DNA of 64,000 bases. Origin: Coriaria nepalensis (Eukaryota; Streptophyta; Magnoliopsida; Cucurbitales; Coriariaceae). The notes under the pieces were generated by a model that worked only from the letters and a program-made list of their open reading frames with translations, searched no databases and was not told the DNA's origin. The stretch spans positions 4,414,501 to 4,478,500 of the forward strand of contig CP114484.1 of the NCBI GenBank assembly GCA_027186245.1. The letters are read 5' to 3'. Shown here piece by piece: positions 1-11,768 of the stretch (position 1 is its first letter; the number at the start of each line of letters is the position of its first letter). A program made the translations under genes and the position numbers.

Positions 1-741
1 ATAAAAAAATAAAAATATATTTCTTAAGTAATAGAATATACATTTTTTTAAATATAAAGTAAAGGTTTTATGATATGAATGTACAAGTTAAAAAAAAATT
101 AAATGAAGTTATTTTAGTAGTTAGAGTAGAAATGAGCTTCAAATACATGTTAAAATTTATCACATAACCTAATATATTCATTTCATTATGCTATATCCCA
201 CTTGCCAATTCGTGTCATGTATCAACATCTTCAACCCACTTGTATAAATATCGAATCTAGACTCAAAATCATCTCATACATGAGGGAATATGTGATAATA
301 TTATTTATGATGTGACTAGATTTTTTAGTATAATCTTGAAGTAAGAACTAAAGTTTCTACCCTAACCAATACCTTTAAGGCACTTTATCTTTTCTTATGC
401 ATCACACACATCATCAAATTGTTATTTATTTGTCAATACTCCTCTACCCATTCCTTTCTTGCCCATAAATTTTTTTTCTCATTTATTTCTTACTCGTTTT
501 CTCTCTGGTTGTACTTAGCGATTCTGTTTTGGGTACTTGTTAGAGTTTCAAGGTTCGTAAAACATCTCCATTCTCAAAATTAGTTCAACTTTAAAGGAAA
601 GTTTTATGGATTACCATGGTGGAGTTTTAGGGCTCTTGTCTACTATCCTTCACTGCAATCATCATCGCAATTCTCATAGGATTCACTGTTGTTAGCAAAT
701 TTGAAACCATCTAAAACATCTTTGTTCTTATCAAACGCCAT
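1..741. other. Intergenic, no gene recognised
   Basis: AT-rich sequence up to the edge of the CACTA element. Both strands carry frequent stops and no reading frame resembles a known family. No repeat structure stood out. Confidence 0.5.
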
Positions 742-954
742 CACTACCAAAAATGCGCTCATTAGCGGGACCCCAAAAACATCACTAAAAGATGAAATGT
801 GATGCTATATTACATTTAGCGGAATACATGCGCGGTAAAAGAACGATGCCATTTTGGCCATGCCACTAAGATTACATTAGTAGTAGCATGTGTACTACTA
901 GTATTTGGTTTTCCATTTACTGCACTATTTTGTAAGTCAAATAGGTGCATTTAA

Positions 955-1305
955 TATGAATGCCATTGTGTGGAAAGTGTTGTGCTAATGTTTACAGCTA
1001 AAGTAACCGGTACTTTTTTGTGGATCGGGTTAGTGCAGGTAACATGAATACCATTGGGTGGCAAGTGTACCATTAATGTTTTTTGCTAAAACAACTGACA
1101 CCATTTTACCGTTCGGGTTGGTATAACTAATATGAATGCCATTATGTGGAAGATGCACCGCTAATATATCTAGATAAATTTACCGGTACTTTTTATCGGT
1201 CGGATTGATGCAATAAACATGGAAGCATTGTATAGAAAGTGTACTACTAATGTTTGCCGCAAGATTTACCTATACTATTTTGCGCCTTAGTGTAGCTATT
1301 TTTAG
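955..1305. repeat. Subterminal ~87-bp tandem repeat of the CACTA element
   Basis: Four diverged units begin near 955, 1043, 1130 and 1218. Each holds an ATGAATGCCATT-like start, a GTGTGGAAAGTG-like middle, a GCTAATGTTT-like core and an ACCGGTACTTTTT-like end. Repeated subterminal motifs are typical binding sites for CACTA-encoded proteins; binding here is inferred. Confidence 0.7.
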
Positions 1306-1740
1306 TGGCATGCACTCATGTGCCATAGAATTTCACTATAATATGTAACAGTAATGTTCTAGTTCCATCACTAATTTCATCCGCTAATGTAGTGATACCA
1401 CTGATTCCAATTCAGATACCGGTATCATCATTTTGATATTAATTTAAGATTTTTGGTTGCTCATTAAAATTATTACTATTTTTCATTGTTGATGCATCTA
1501 TTTGAAACAAAAACTCTAAAAGAACGTAATACATATCTACACTAAAATATTATAATAGCTAGACAGCAAAATACATTGTTATCATCCAACTTAAGCTCAA
1601 TACTAAGTTCCAAAAACTCTAAAATAACATAATACATAGCTAAGTTAAAATATTATAGTTAGGCAACAAAATTCATTTCAATTATGTCAAGTAAAAATTA
1701 ATTATTTGATTTTAATCATTTACCTTTGCTTGGTCCATGT

Positions 1741-2284
1741 ACCACTACATTACAAGCCGAGAAAATTGTCCAGAATCAGTCTTGGATGGTGCTTGTTGAG
1801 AAACCTCAACTAGCATCTTGTAGGGATTGAAGAATTATTTTTTAAGACGAGATTTATACTCTCTAAAAAATGAACCCATCTTCACCATTATGGCATCCTT
1901 TACCAACTCCAACTTCACTCTATCCTTAAGAAGCACAAATCTCTCCTACATGAGAAAATGCATTGACAAATTATATTTATATATAATTCAATTAATTATT
2001 AGATGATAAGATAGTTAATTACTCGAATATCGAACTTTAATAAGGTCCCAAGCCTTTTCCTTTTGGGGTTTCATAATGTCTTCTTTCTATGATTGGTCTA
2101 TGAGGAAGAACAAGTCATTTGTTGTAATGGATCCAAGCAATCTCATAAATATCGCACCACCATCACCATAAGGCACTCTATTGCTGTTAAATAGAACTTT
2201 CACTTTCTCATCACCCCTGAAATTCCATATTTTAGGAATTCGAAAACGGGATCTTGAGAATTCATTACCATTAGGATGTACCAA
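1741..2284 (-). pseudogene. TNP1-like N-terminal domain relic (plant Ptta/En/Spm transposase family)
   Basis: Read on the minus strand, about 65 codons from 2284 give a stretch with the order F-N, P-x-G, then LLG and DQS, matching the N-terminal domain of plant CACTA TNP1-like proteins. The usual Trp after DQS is a TAG stop. Beyond it the frame continues as a K-E-x-x-W-D-L-I-K-V segment to about 2021. A likely intron (GTAATT to TGTAG, about 1951-2020) separates this from a second block around 1860-1950 that resembles the next part of the domain, then further stops follow. The family is thought to bind element ends. This copy cannot make a full protein. The assignment rests on the motif pattern read by eye. 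Confidence 0.55.
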
Positions 2285-2589
2285 AAAAATTCACTAACAA
2301 TTAGTTTAAACCACAATGTAGTATTTATTATATAAGAGAAGAGAGTGATTATGTACTTACAAATAAGAACAATGGTAAATCCAATTTGGTCCATATGTTA
2401 TTCATTGCGAGTCAAGTTATTATTTTGCTATGTTGCCTCATGCTCTACATCATGATCCTCTTTTGAATGAGATGGGAGATTGTGGTTTGAATTTACCTTG
2501 GACTCTTGTCGCACTCTCTATGAGGTTGAAGAAAACTACATATGGCCACTATGCTCATGCCCACTCTCCTATCTCAATTGAACATGTTG

Positions 2590-2745
2590 TGTTGATTGAA
2601 TCTACTGTTTGGATTGATCCTACTATCCAGATTGAAGCAACTGTTCCAAATGAAGCCATTGTCTTGATTGAACCTTCTGTCCGGATCGAATCTGAAATCC
2701 TAATTTAAGCCTTTGTTCTAATTCATGCTATTGTGTCAATTCATG
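2590..2745. repeat. Short imperfect minisatellite (~20-bp unit)
   Basis: The motif ATTGAA(t/c)CTACTGT and variants recurs about seven times inside the CACTA element. It gives a repetitive Ile-Glu-rich translation, but nothing suggests that this is a protein. Confidence 0.5.
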
Positions 2746-4307
2746 TTCTTGTGGGGAAGATTGGAAAAAATCCAAGTAAACTTGGAAAATAAAGCAAAAG
2801 ATATATCACAACAAATATGGCGGTAAAGCAAAAGGAAAACATAAAAGATAAATAAAAAGTTTATTTTCCATGTTCTATACTTTTCTTATCAAAGTTGTAG
2901 AAACAAATGGAATATCAAAGTTAATTTACAAAGTTACCTATTAAGATGTTGGACCAATCATGTAAGAGTACTTAATTTACAAAGTTAACTATTAACATTA
3001 AAAAATACCTTTTACAAAGAGAGATATGTGTATCTCTATAAATAATTATGAAATATTATAAATATACATAAGAACAAGCATCCACCTAATTGAGTTCTAC
3101 CCAATGAAGAATCATCAGTATCTCCACGATCATGTGAAATGCAAAGCAGAAACTCAAGCTTATGGGGTTGGGATATGCTTAAGAGTTTGGCCCAAAGATG
3201 AAAACTTCATAGTATCAAGCAGAGTGTTTTTCATGTATGACTATATTTATCCATATATCTATCTAAATTCCTTCTTAACGCCAAAAAAGTAAAACCAAAT
3301 TATACAAATAAATGAAGTTACACGAAGATATAATACGATCTTTTCACGAAAAAAGACAAGAAAAACAACAACAATAATATAAAAGGAGAAAGCAAAAACA
3401 AGCAGTAAACATAGATATTTCAACAATCTTTACCTAAACACAAAATCAACTATAATTTCAACAAATATAGATGCATTAATACAACTTAGCAACATCTTCT
3501 CTCTGCCATAAGCATAATCAAATTATACACAAAGATATGTCTTATATATTCTTCCTTGCAAATAAAATATGCTATTATGAATCTCTTTGTAATTAAGAAA
3601 AATAAACTATAATTTCAACACTCCACGGTCACAAATCAAACTATAATTTTATTTTTATAGATAAAGCACTACAATTTTTGTTTTTTTCCCGACCCACAGT
3701 TTGTCTGAATTGCAAAGTAACAAGCGAATAAAATCAATAAAGTGATTTCGTACCTGAAATGAGAATCCATAGTTGAATACAATGGTGATCGAATTGAATC
3801 GATTTAGGGCTTCATCCCTTCAGCCTTAAGATCAAATTGAATTGACTAAATGATGTCAAATTAGATTTAGGGATTGATCAAATTTCTCATTTCTCAAAAT
3901 CGTTTATCGTGGGTTTTGTTTTTTTTAATAATAGATAGTATTTAGCGGCACACTTCAACGGCAACACGAATCTGCAAATGTGAATGGACTAAATGAGACG
4001 ATGCCGTTTTGCACAACTTAACTTTAGCAGCAATCGCGTCGCCACTATAAATAACTAAAAAAGTAATTTTACCGTAATTAACTTAGTAGTACTTATTAGC
4101 GGTACTCATAAAAATAAAACACATCAGTAGCATTAGTTTCTATGCTGCGAAATTCGTGACACATTAGAGGTATTTTGATAATCACGGCACAAAGCGGTGA
4201 CTTTTAGCTGCAATTTTTTTTATGCCACTATACTTAACACATTAATGATACTATTTTGTAGGCTCGGTAAAAATGTGCCGCTAACATGCACATTTTTTAT
4301 GGTGTAT

Positions 4308-6390
4308 ATACCATACCACCATTAGAATCCGTAACCATTCATGTCAAAATGTCATATTTTCAATCTCCTCGGTATCGTTTAGTTCTTCGATTTGCATATA
4401 TTTTATCTAAAAAATTCAATAAAATATCAAGATTATCTGCCTCAAGACTACTAAGCAGAGATTTATTTTGAGGGAAGTCGAGTTACTCGAGTACTTAAGA
4501 AAAAAAGAAAGTAGAAGAAAAAAGAATGACAAAATAAAATGTTTGAAATTTTGGATTGAATAGGAGAGAAAACAATATTTAAAAAAAAAAATATTTCTTA
4601 ACATACATGGAAAAAAAGGACAGGCAAAAGAATATTAAAAATAAATAGCAATTTAATGATATAAAGATGATGTATAAAATCTCATATCTAATTCATTTTG
4701 AAATAGAATCCAAATTTCTCGAAATATACAATCTAAAGCCGACCCTATACTCATCGACGATGATAGGCTTTGAATTAATTTTCTCTTGCCCTACATATAC
4801 ATATACTTTTTTTGTAAAGGGCATTCTTTCTTGCAAAACACGTTTAATAATTGCAATTAATAATGTATATAAAACTAATATATTTACTTTTCCCTCCAAT
4901 CGATTTAATGAGCTTCGAATAAATCATCCTACTCTACTCCGGTGAGAATTTTCAAAAGGTCTTAAAGCCGGTGGTCCATACGTGCATTGTCCTTCTCCAT
5001 ATGATAAATATCTCCCAAGTGTGGGCAAAAATATTGCTGCACATCATTCTCTAATCTCCACAAATCGGCTAGTAAGACCAACAGCTTCTAGAAGAGGAAA
5101 AAATGTAGTAGTGCCCTAGAAACAAAAACGTAATTTAGAGGAGGGAAAAAGACTCTACAGTTTATATAATTTGTTAACATTCACGTTCGATTCATTATTA
5201 ATTTTTAAAATTTTCCAATTTTAGTTATTATATTTTTAAGAATTTAAATAAAAATTTTATTTAAATTCTTTAGAATATAGTTAATACGTAAATGTTTAAA
5301 GGTCAAGAGACATATTAGCTTGTTCAAAGACTATTTTACATGTAAAATCCGATTTACCTCACAAATTAATTGAACTCTTTAGCTGCCTAAACTAAAAAAT
5401 AACCCATTACCTCATGTTCAAATCTTTTGCAAATTCATACACCTCTAGATCAATATTTAAAATGTCTCAAACTCATAATTAGTACTGATGTGAGATAGTA
5501 ACATATATCAACACGAATTATTGACTTCTAATTAAGAGATTGATCGTGAGAGAAAGAGAGAGAATTGCGACCTTTCGCTACCACCTTGCTGTGAATTTGC
5601 CAAAATGAAAAGAGAAGATTCAGAATTTTGACATCTGTTGCTAGAACGAGTCGAAGGACTGACCCTGCATGTGGAGTTTACGTATTGCACATTTAGGTTA
5701 CACAAACTTGTTGAAATGGTAGGTGCTGCCATTCATTCCCTGCCAACTTTGTTAGGCTGTCAGATTGTACTACCAGTCTTCTCTAGCCCTAGGCTTCTGA
5801 CTTCCTTATAAGTCCTACCTATCTGTCTAGACGAATTGAGATAGATCCGGATCCCACGTACTCGAGTCCAACGAAAACAAAAGACTACTTTGGGTAAAAC
5901 TTAAGGGGAATCTATATATATATATATAATAAACTTGACTTGTTTATGTAAGCGTTATAGTAATGATAAAGTTGTTAACCAAGCAAATTTACTTTGAAAT
6001 TGATTACCCAAATTACTTTTATGGTTCGGTAAAAAGGTTTAAAGCCAACCATGAAGGGAAATTAGTATTATTTTTCAATAAATTGATCTCTGAATTTAAG
6101 TGTAACGTAATTTAGAGAATGATACCTAGGAAAGTAAGCATTATAACTAATTTCTTCCTAAGATCAACAACATCTTTATCTTAATGAATGAAAGTTTGTC
6201 GCATGTTGTTGTAAGAATAAAGAAGAGCTTAGCATATTAGGGCCACGCATTTGGTATAAAAAAAAATAATAATAATAATAATATTTCGTTACAAGCATTA
6301 TGGGCGAGTTAGGGCTAAATTTAATTAAAACCTAAAATAAAAACTTCGTCACAAGATGTAATCGAGCATTTCTTGCCCCCCAATCAAGGA
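4308..6390. other. Intergenic, no gene recognised
   Basis: AT-rich spacer between the CACTA element and the DUF761 gene. It contains a (TA)n tract near 5915-5928 and an (AAT)n tract near 6267-6282. No supported coding region was seen; short open frames here have no recognisable domain. Confidence 0.5.
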
Positions 6391-6446
6391 CTGTGCCGTA
6401 CTCAATTACAAGTTTCTCTCCAATCACTCACGTTATTTTCTTCTTC

Positions 6447-6454
6447 TTTAAATA
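6447..6454 (+). promoter_or_regulatory. Probable TATA box of the DUF761 gene
   Basis: TTTAAATA lies 107 bp upstream of the chosen ATG. Between them is a leader of CT-rich sequence with a (CT)n run near 6509-6528, a common plant 5' UTR composition. Confidence 0.5.
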
Positions 6455-6560
6455 CCGTACGCCCCTTCCCCTCTCTTTCCCACACTTAAAAACAAACAAA
6501 AACATCCTCTCTCTCTCTCTCTCTCTCTTCTCACGCTCTCTCTCTCCTCTTTCTCTGCAT

Positions 6561-7223
6561 ATGGAAATAGAACCAACTCCATCAATGGTTGCAAAAAAAC
6601 TATGGAACATAGTACGTGTAGTTTTGTTCATGCTAAGCAAAAGTCTATCAAAGAGAAAAATAATGCTAGACCTTCATTTCATGCTAAAACAAGGCAAACT
6701 CGCCGGCAAAGCCATAACCAACCAACTCATCCAACTTCACCACCACCACAACTCCGCCTTCACTAGCTGTCGGGCAGACACCGATGTCGTTCACTCCCTT
6801 ATCTCGACTAAAGAATATGAATTCAGTTGCAGCAATACCCCCACTTACCCTAGTTTCCACCTGATCAACAGATGGAAACACTACCACAACCACCACCATC
6901 ACCTCCACCACTACCAACAACACGGCCGCCGTTATCATTATGATGACATGGAGACAGTGAATGCAGTGAAGAAGGCGATTGATCAAATACTAAATAATGG
7001 TGTTGATATGAGGGCGGTGGATCAGGCGTCGCCGTTGGTTGCATTGCCAGGGTTCGGGAAAAGTCCGTTAGGGAGGCAGTTGAGAATAACCGACTCGCCG
7101 TTTCCGATTAAAGATGATGGGGATTTTACACAAGTGAATACGGCGGCGGAAGAGTTCATTACAAAGTTCTACACGGAGCTCAAGTTACAAAAGAAAATGG
7201 CTGCCCTTGAACTATCACCGTGA
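6561..7223 (+). CDS. DUF761 domain protein (Avr9/Cf-9 rapidly elicited protein 146-like)
   Basis: A single-exon protein of 220 aa. The C-terminal 30 residues (about 192-214) carry the DUF761 signature, an acidic AEEFI core followed by KFYTELKLQ, and just before it lies a conserved SPLGRQLRITDSPFP stretch (about 168-182). The N-terminus (about 10-50) is basic and hydrophobic, with a KKLWNIVRVVLFML segment. Two His-rich linkers (about 60-63 and 107-117) are low complexity. The frame stays open upstream to 6393, but I chose the ATG at 6561 because the extra 56 residues would translate the CT-rich leader and a probable TATA box. Members of this plant family are small proteins, some induced during defence; their biochemical role is not known. 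A defence role here is inferred only from the family name. Confidence 0.92.
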   Translation: MEIEPTPSMVAKKLWNIVRVVLFMLSKSLSKRKIMLDLHFMLKQGKLAGKAITNQLIQLHHHHNSAFTSCRADTDVVHSLISTKEYEFSCSNTPTYPSFHLINRWKHYHNHHHHLHHYQQHGRRYHYDDMETVNAVKKAIDQILNNGVDMRAVDQASPLVALPGFGKSPLGRQLRITDSPFPIKDDGDFTQVNTAAEEFITKFYTELKLQKKMAALELSP

Positions 7224-8670
7224 TTCGTGAAATGAGTCCTATTTGATCGGCTATATATGCATGTGTGTGTTCTCAGCTCCGGGTTTGGTCCTTTAGTCGA
7301 GGCTTTTATTTTGGAATGTGTAGCAATTAAGCTTACTATGTATATTAGTATATATCTATATATCCATGATCTGCGGCAAATTGAATGCAACTACAGAGCC
7401 GCTGTGAGAAAATGTATAGCTTGCTAGCTATAGCACCAAATATCCACTGTTTGAGTCTCGGATTTAATTTTTAATCATACCCAAATTAGCTCTTGATTTT
7501 GTGGGTTCTCTTTTACACTTTGTTTTGTTAAATTTTCAAAGACAACTTAATTACATGGATCGAGGGAAAGACAAAACTAATTTGTCTCTTTTAAAATATA
7601 TAATTTCCTTTCTTGTTTTTTGAATTCTTATGCACTGTTTTGATCTTTTTCCTTAAAAAAAAAAAAAAAAAACATTAGAAAGATTAACTTGTATGTTAGG
7701 CTATAAAACTTGAATTAAGGATAAGGACGCCCACGTAAATGATCGATGCTTTGATGATTTCTATGATTACTCTTCGTTTTATGAAAGAGAGAAAGAAGAA
7801 AAAGAAAAAAAAAAAAAAGAGAGAAGATTCTGTACGTGAATAATATTGCGCATGCACTTCTTTTTACAAAGCTTGATCATAGATCACTTTTTAATTTGTT
7901 GAAGTAAACTTAATTGATGATTTTGTAGCTACCAGCTGATGGCAACTTCAGGAATTTGATTATGTAAGTAAATGACTGTAATGATAATTCAATTTTATTG
8001 TATAGTACTACTGTCAACTTTAAACGTTAATGCACTGCGGTGTCATGGTTGGTGAGTTGTAGCTTTTGATTTTATTAATCAGGTCGAGTCTTTTTGTCTA
8101 TTACTAGTTGTCTTTGCGATGGTGATCTCCGTGGTTGTGGTTCGTTTGGGCAGTTTAACGGTCATGCTTGAAACGTAAATGAACCAAAATCTAATTCTCA
8201 TCTAGATCGATCTAAATCACGGCCAAGTTATTATATATTGTGCAAGATTGTAAATTGTTAAGGAACAATTCAATAATATAGGCTGGGGTCCTCCTATTAT
8301 CTTGTCAGTTGCCATGGTTAATCCAGATTACTGATTTATTATATCTGATTTCGACTCTGCATTCTAATCTAATAGTCCTACTACGATGCTAGTTTGAATT
8401 TGATTCATTATTCTTCTCCATCTCGTTTTTCCATCTTCCCAACTGATACGATAATGGCCACTTCGAGCGGGCTATACTCCAAAGACGTGAAGGAGAGGAA
8501 GAAAACAGGATAGATAGGGTGAGAAATTGATGAGAGAGAGAGAGATTCCAAATTGTTATTGCTTGCCATTCCCGAGCATGCGCCCACAGGCTAAATACAC
8601 ACAAACTTCTAACAATAACGTGATCACAGTTAAAAGGTAACGGCTATAATAGATGCCGACATGCCGTTCT
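7224..8670. other. Intergenic, no gene recognised
   Basis: Downstream flank of the DUF761 gene. It contains an A18-type run near 7655-7672, a GA/A-rich tract near 7784-7824 and a GA run near 8531-8542. No coding or RNA gene was recognised. Confidence 0.5.
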
Positions 8671-8679
8671 TCTCGATCT

Positions 8680-9865
8680 CATTCCTCTAACGCGTAGTAT
8701 GTGAAACGGGTTGGAGCGTTGCACAAACGCTTGGGCCTTTCTTTTGCCACTTGAACCATGTTTGCATTTCCATTGGGGCTCATATCAGCATTCCCTCTTC
8801 GGCCCACTTGTGTATCAATACCCACCACTTCAAAAGGAACCTTATCCTCAAGGTTGTAGTTAGGATAATCAAACTGAAACTGCTGTAAATTCTCAAGAAG
8901 TCTCTTCCGGAGGAGGACCATGCCATTGCACTAATAGTTGCACAACCCAATGACCTTGTTACTTAATCTTTCTAGTAGCCAAGACATCTAATGGCGTAAT
9001 AATAGGAGCAGTAAGTGTCAAATCAAGATGAAGAGCAAGAGATGAACCTTGATCAAGATTTGGACAAAATTTCCACTGAGAGACATGAAACACTGGGTGG
9101 ATGTTGGAATAGGGAGGCAATTGAAGCTTATAAGCTACCAATCCAATCCTTTTGAGAATACAAAAAGGACCATAAAATCTCCTACTAAGTTTCGTATGCT
9201 GACTGTTGGTGAGGGAAGTTTGTCTGTAAAGATGCAGCTTCACATAACACCATTGACCCACCTCATAAGTAACATCGATGTTTGGAGAAATACTTGAGAG
9301 GGGTTGTTGGGCTTATAATAATTCCGCGGTTCTTATAGATAAGGCTATCTCTAAGGGTAAATGGAAAAGATGAGGAGTGTGGTTCAACAATTTTGGCAGT
9401 GAGGTTAATATAATAAGGGTCAAAAAGCATTTCGGATCTTAATTCATTAATGATATGAAATGTAGGGATAATGAGAGCAAAAAATTGAGATAATTAATCG
9501 TTAGTATTAGAAGGAGAATAATCAATATCATCAACACCATTTCTAGACAAAGCATCCACAACCACATTCGTATGACTAGGCTTATATGAAATGTGAAAAT
9601 CATAACCAAGTAATTTGACAAGATATTTCTTTTGATTAGGGGTTTGAATGGCTTGGTTAAGTGTGGATTTGAGGCTATGATGGTCAGTATGAATTGAGAA
9701 ATTAGATCCCAATAGGTGCCGATGCCATTTGGTTACGACCGAATTACTGCATAGAGTTCCCTAACATAGGTGGATGCTTTGGATAAGGTAGGATTGAGTT
9801 TTTTTCCTGAAATAAGCAATAGGATGTTTATGTTAGAGAAGGATAGCCCCAAGAACAGAATGACA
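8680..9865 (-). mobile_element. Ty3/gypsy chromovirus relic, integrase core deleted
   Basis: On the minus strand the order is RNase H (about 9865-9490), a spacer with the ELRSE and DPYY-type linker (about 9480-9310), then directly the integrase C-terminal region (9261-8960, with a YVKLHLYRQTSL motif and a HPVFHVSQ motif) and a decayed chromodomain (about 8945-8690). The DVVVDALSR-type end of RNase H appears as VVVDALSRN. The zinc-binding and catalytic DDE parts of integrase, normally between spacer and C-terminus, are missing, so the copy has an internal deletion near 9290. Frameshifts and stops occur throughout. No LTRs were identified. The chromodomain places it among the chromoviruses of the Ty3/gypsy group. 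Confidence 0.85.
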
Positions 9866-10600
9866 CAGCGCTTGGAATTTAAACTCTTATCCAGATAAGT
9901 CTCCAAATACTTTATCTTGTTTTGCTCTTTTCGTCACGAGCGTTAACAAATTGGTACGCCCAAAGCAACCTATCACCAACATATCTATAGGCCAATTGTA
10001 TAGTCATAGTCTCGGTAAATGTTGAGAGGGTGATTAGCCATAATAGCCACCTACTCAGCAGCCTCTTAGCCCTCGCCAGAGATGCTCAAGTTGGAAGGCT
10101 ATCCAGTAGAGATGAACCCACCTTTTTTGGATGACCTAACAACTAATATGCACTGCCATTTGGCCGACTAGGATGGCCAGGGCAGTTAATCTGCCAATTT
10201 GACCATTTGCATTGCTTAACCGGCTACCGTCTAACTTGCTCGGGTTATTTACCAAGGTAGCCCGACCTAAAGTTCAACCAAATCTCTAAATGCCCGACTT
10301 ATCGAATGGATGGACGAAGCAGACCTTTGGGCAGCGGAAAATTTGGCTCTATTGGCCGAATGCCTTGAGATCTTAAACATGAACTTGCTAAGTAAGAATC
10401 TTCTTGAACATCAGGAGATGTCTCGACAATAACACAATTGTGGGGCCCAGCATGTTGAATGTCCTTACTCTATTCCCCGTGAAATCGATAGCATTTCCAT
10501 AAATTTGCCTTCGACCAATCCGTCGATAGCATCTCATGTGCGTATCACCGATGCCCCAATGATCGTTGTACCACCTAAGTAGGCTGCAAGACAGAAATAG
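9866..10600. other. Unassigned, slightly GC-richer sequence
   Basis: The sequence next to the gypsy RNase H end has higher GC than the surrounding DNA. It may be more of the gypsy element (gag side or LTR) but I could not read a domain in it on either strand. Confidence 0.35.
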
Positions 10601-10614
10601 GTTTCTGTCTTTAA

Positions 10615-11140
10615 AGGTCCGGAACTCGGTCTGGACTAGAAATGCAGACCGAGTTCTCAGTCTGGACCGAGAATTCAGGTAGAAACATGTTTTTGGCTTT
10701 TAAGATCGAGAACTCGGTCTGATTCTATCCTTAAAGATCGAGAACAGGATAATGTTGTCACATCATTATGTATTGTAACATCAAAGTGTATTGACTTCAC
10801 TATATCTTGTCACATTGCTAGCATGTGATGTCACTGTATACACAAGAAAAAGATATCACTATAGAATGGGATGTCACTGTCTTTATAGACCGAGAACTCG
10901 GTCTACAAAGAAAAAAACATGACTAAGTTCTTAATGTACATGTGAGTTCTATGAGATGTCAGTCTATGACCACAAACCAATATCTCACATATCGGTATGT
11001 GATCTCAGATCGAGATCTCATAGATCTCATATGTCGGTATATGCATCTCAGACCGAAATCTCACATGTCAGTTTGAGATACACAAAAATATATTATTGTC
11101 TAGATCGAGAACTCGTTCTGAATCGTGAACTCGATCTGGT
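10615..11140. repeat. Field of 18-nt palindromic motifs (AGACCGAGAACTCGGTCT and variants)
   Basis: A perfect two-arm palindrome with 8-bp arms lies at 10887-10904. Variants and half-sites occur near 10621, 10645, 10665, 10706, 10735, 11013, 11048, 11101 and 11125. They are spread over about 530 bp and not strictly periodic. Between them are GAGATCTCAT-like variants. The origin could be an LTR, a DNA-transposon subterminal region, or a satellite-like array; I could not decide. Confidence 0.6.
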
Positions 11141-11402
11141 CATTGTATTCAGAGAAAAATAGAGAGCTTAGTCACAACTATGAAGAAATACTGTTAATAA
11201 ATTAACCGTATTACAGTCAGCTTGTGTTTTTGTCGTTTTTATTATGACATGACACATCTTTTAACTCTTAAATTTATAAGAACAACTGAAATTTATACAC
11301 ATAAATAAATATAGAGGGAGCATATGAGGACTGAATCCGCTCCGTGGTTGATAGTTTTGTGGTTGATGGGTTTATGGCTGTTTTAGATGGTCGCCGTTCT
11401 AT

Positions 11403-11768
11403 TTTTCTCTCCTCAAGGTATAATGGCGAGGCTTCTGGAAGTGTTAGGGTTTTTTCGAAGGTGTTTAATGCTTGACTTCGTTGGCCTGTCTTGGGTTTCT
11501 AGATTTTGGTTATGTTTTTGCTGCTTCTTGGGCTTTTTGTTTTATGGACTATATTTTTTTGGGTTTTTGCTTTGTTTTCTGGGTGATGGGCTCTTGTATT
11601 GGGCCGAGTTTTGCTTGTTTGCTTTCTTTTTTCTTTGTTTCGTTAGGCTTCATTATTATTAGTTCTGTTTTTTCTCCTTTTAGGCCAGGGTATTTTTGAT
11701 GGGCTGTCTCTTTCCTGCACAATGAAATCTTATTTTTGAAAAAGAAATTAAAAAAAAAAAAAAAAACT
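11403..11768 (+). mobile_element. Possible poly(A)-tailed retroposon (LINE 3' end or retrocopy)
   Basis: A T/G-rich stretch ends in an A-rich tail (about 11748-11766). The 7-mer GTTCTAT occurs just before it (11396-11402) and just after the tail (11769-11775), a possible short target duplication. The long hydrophobic open frames here are an effect of the T-rich composition. The match is short enough to be chance. Confidence 0.35.

Larger units (their letters stand above)
742..4304 (-). mobile_element. CACTA (En/Spm-like) DNA transposon, decayed
   Basis: The left end begins CACTACCAAAAATGCGC and the reverse complement of the right end begins CACCATAAAAAATGTGC; both continue into a TTAGCGG motif, so these are imperfect terminal inverted repeats of the CACTA class. 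The flanking 3-bp candidates are CAT on the left and TAT on the right, an imperfect target duplication. Subterminal DNA is filled with TTAGCGG-type motifs and an approximately 87-bp repeat. The only coding trace is a TNP1-like relic on the minus strand. No TNP2-type catalytic transposase was seen, so this copy is probably non-autonomous. CACTA elements move by cut and paste, with TNP proteins binding the subterminal repeats. The right-hand terminus is the less certain boundary. Confidence 0.72.

Noticed and set aside
2430..2708. A 92-codon open frame inside the CACTA element.
   Set aside because: Most of it is the translation of a short imperfect repeat, with no family resemblance and no support from neighbouring sequence.
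6393..6560. Possible N-terminal extension of the DUF761 protein by 56 residues.
   Set aside because: It would translate a CT-repeat leader (poly Leu-Ser) and a TATA-like motif; the family normally starts close to the MEIEP-type Met.
6684..6986. Antisense open frame of 100 codons.
   Set aside because: It is the shadow of the DUF761 gene; its poly-Val content reflects the His codons on the other strand.
11387..11699. Overlapping hydrophobic frames that look like membrane proteins.
   Set aside because: They arise from T/G-rich composition in two frames at once and end next to a poly(A) tract; no domain is visible.
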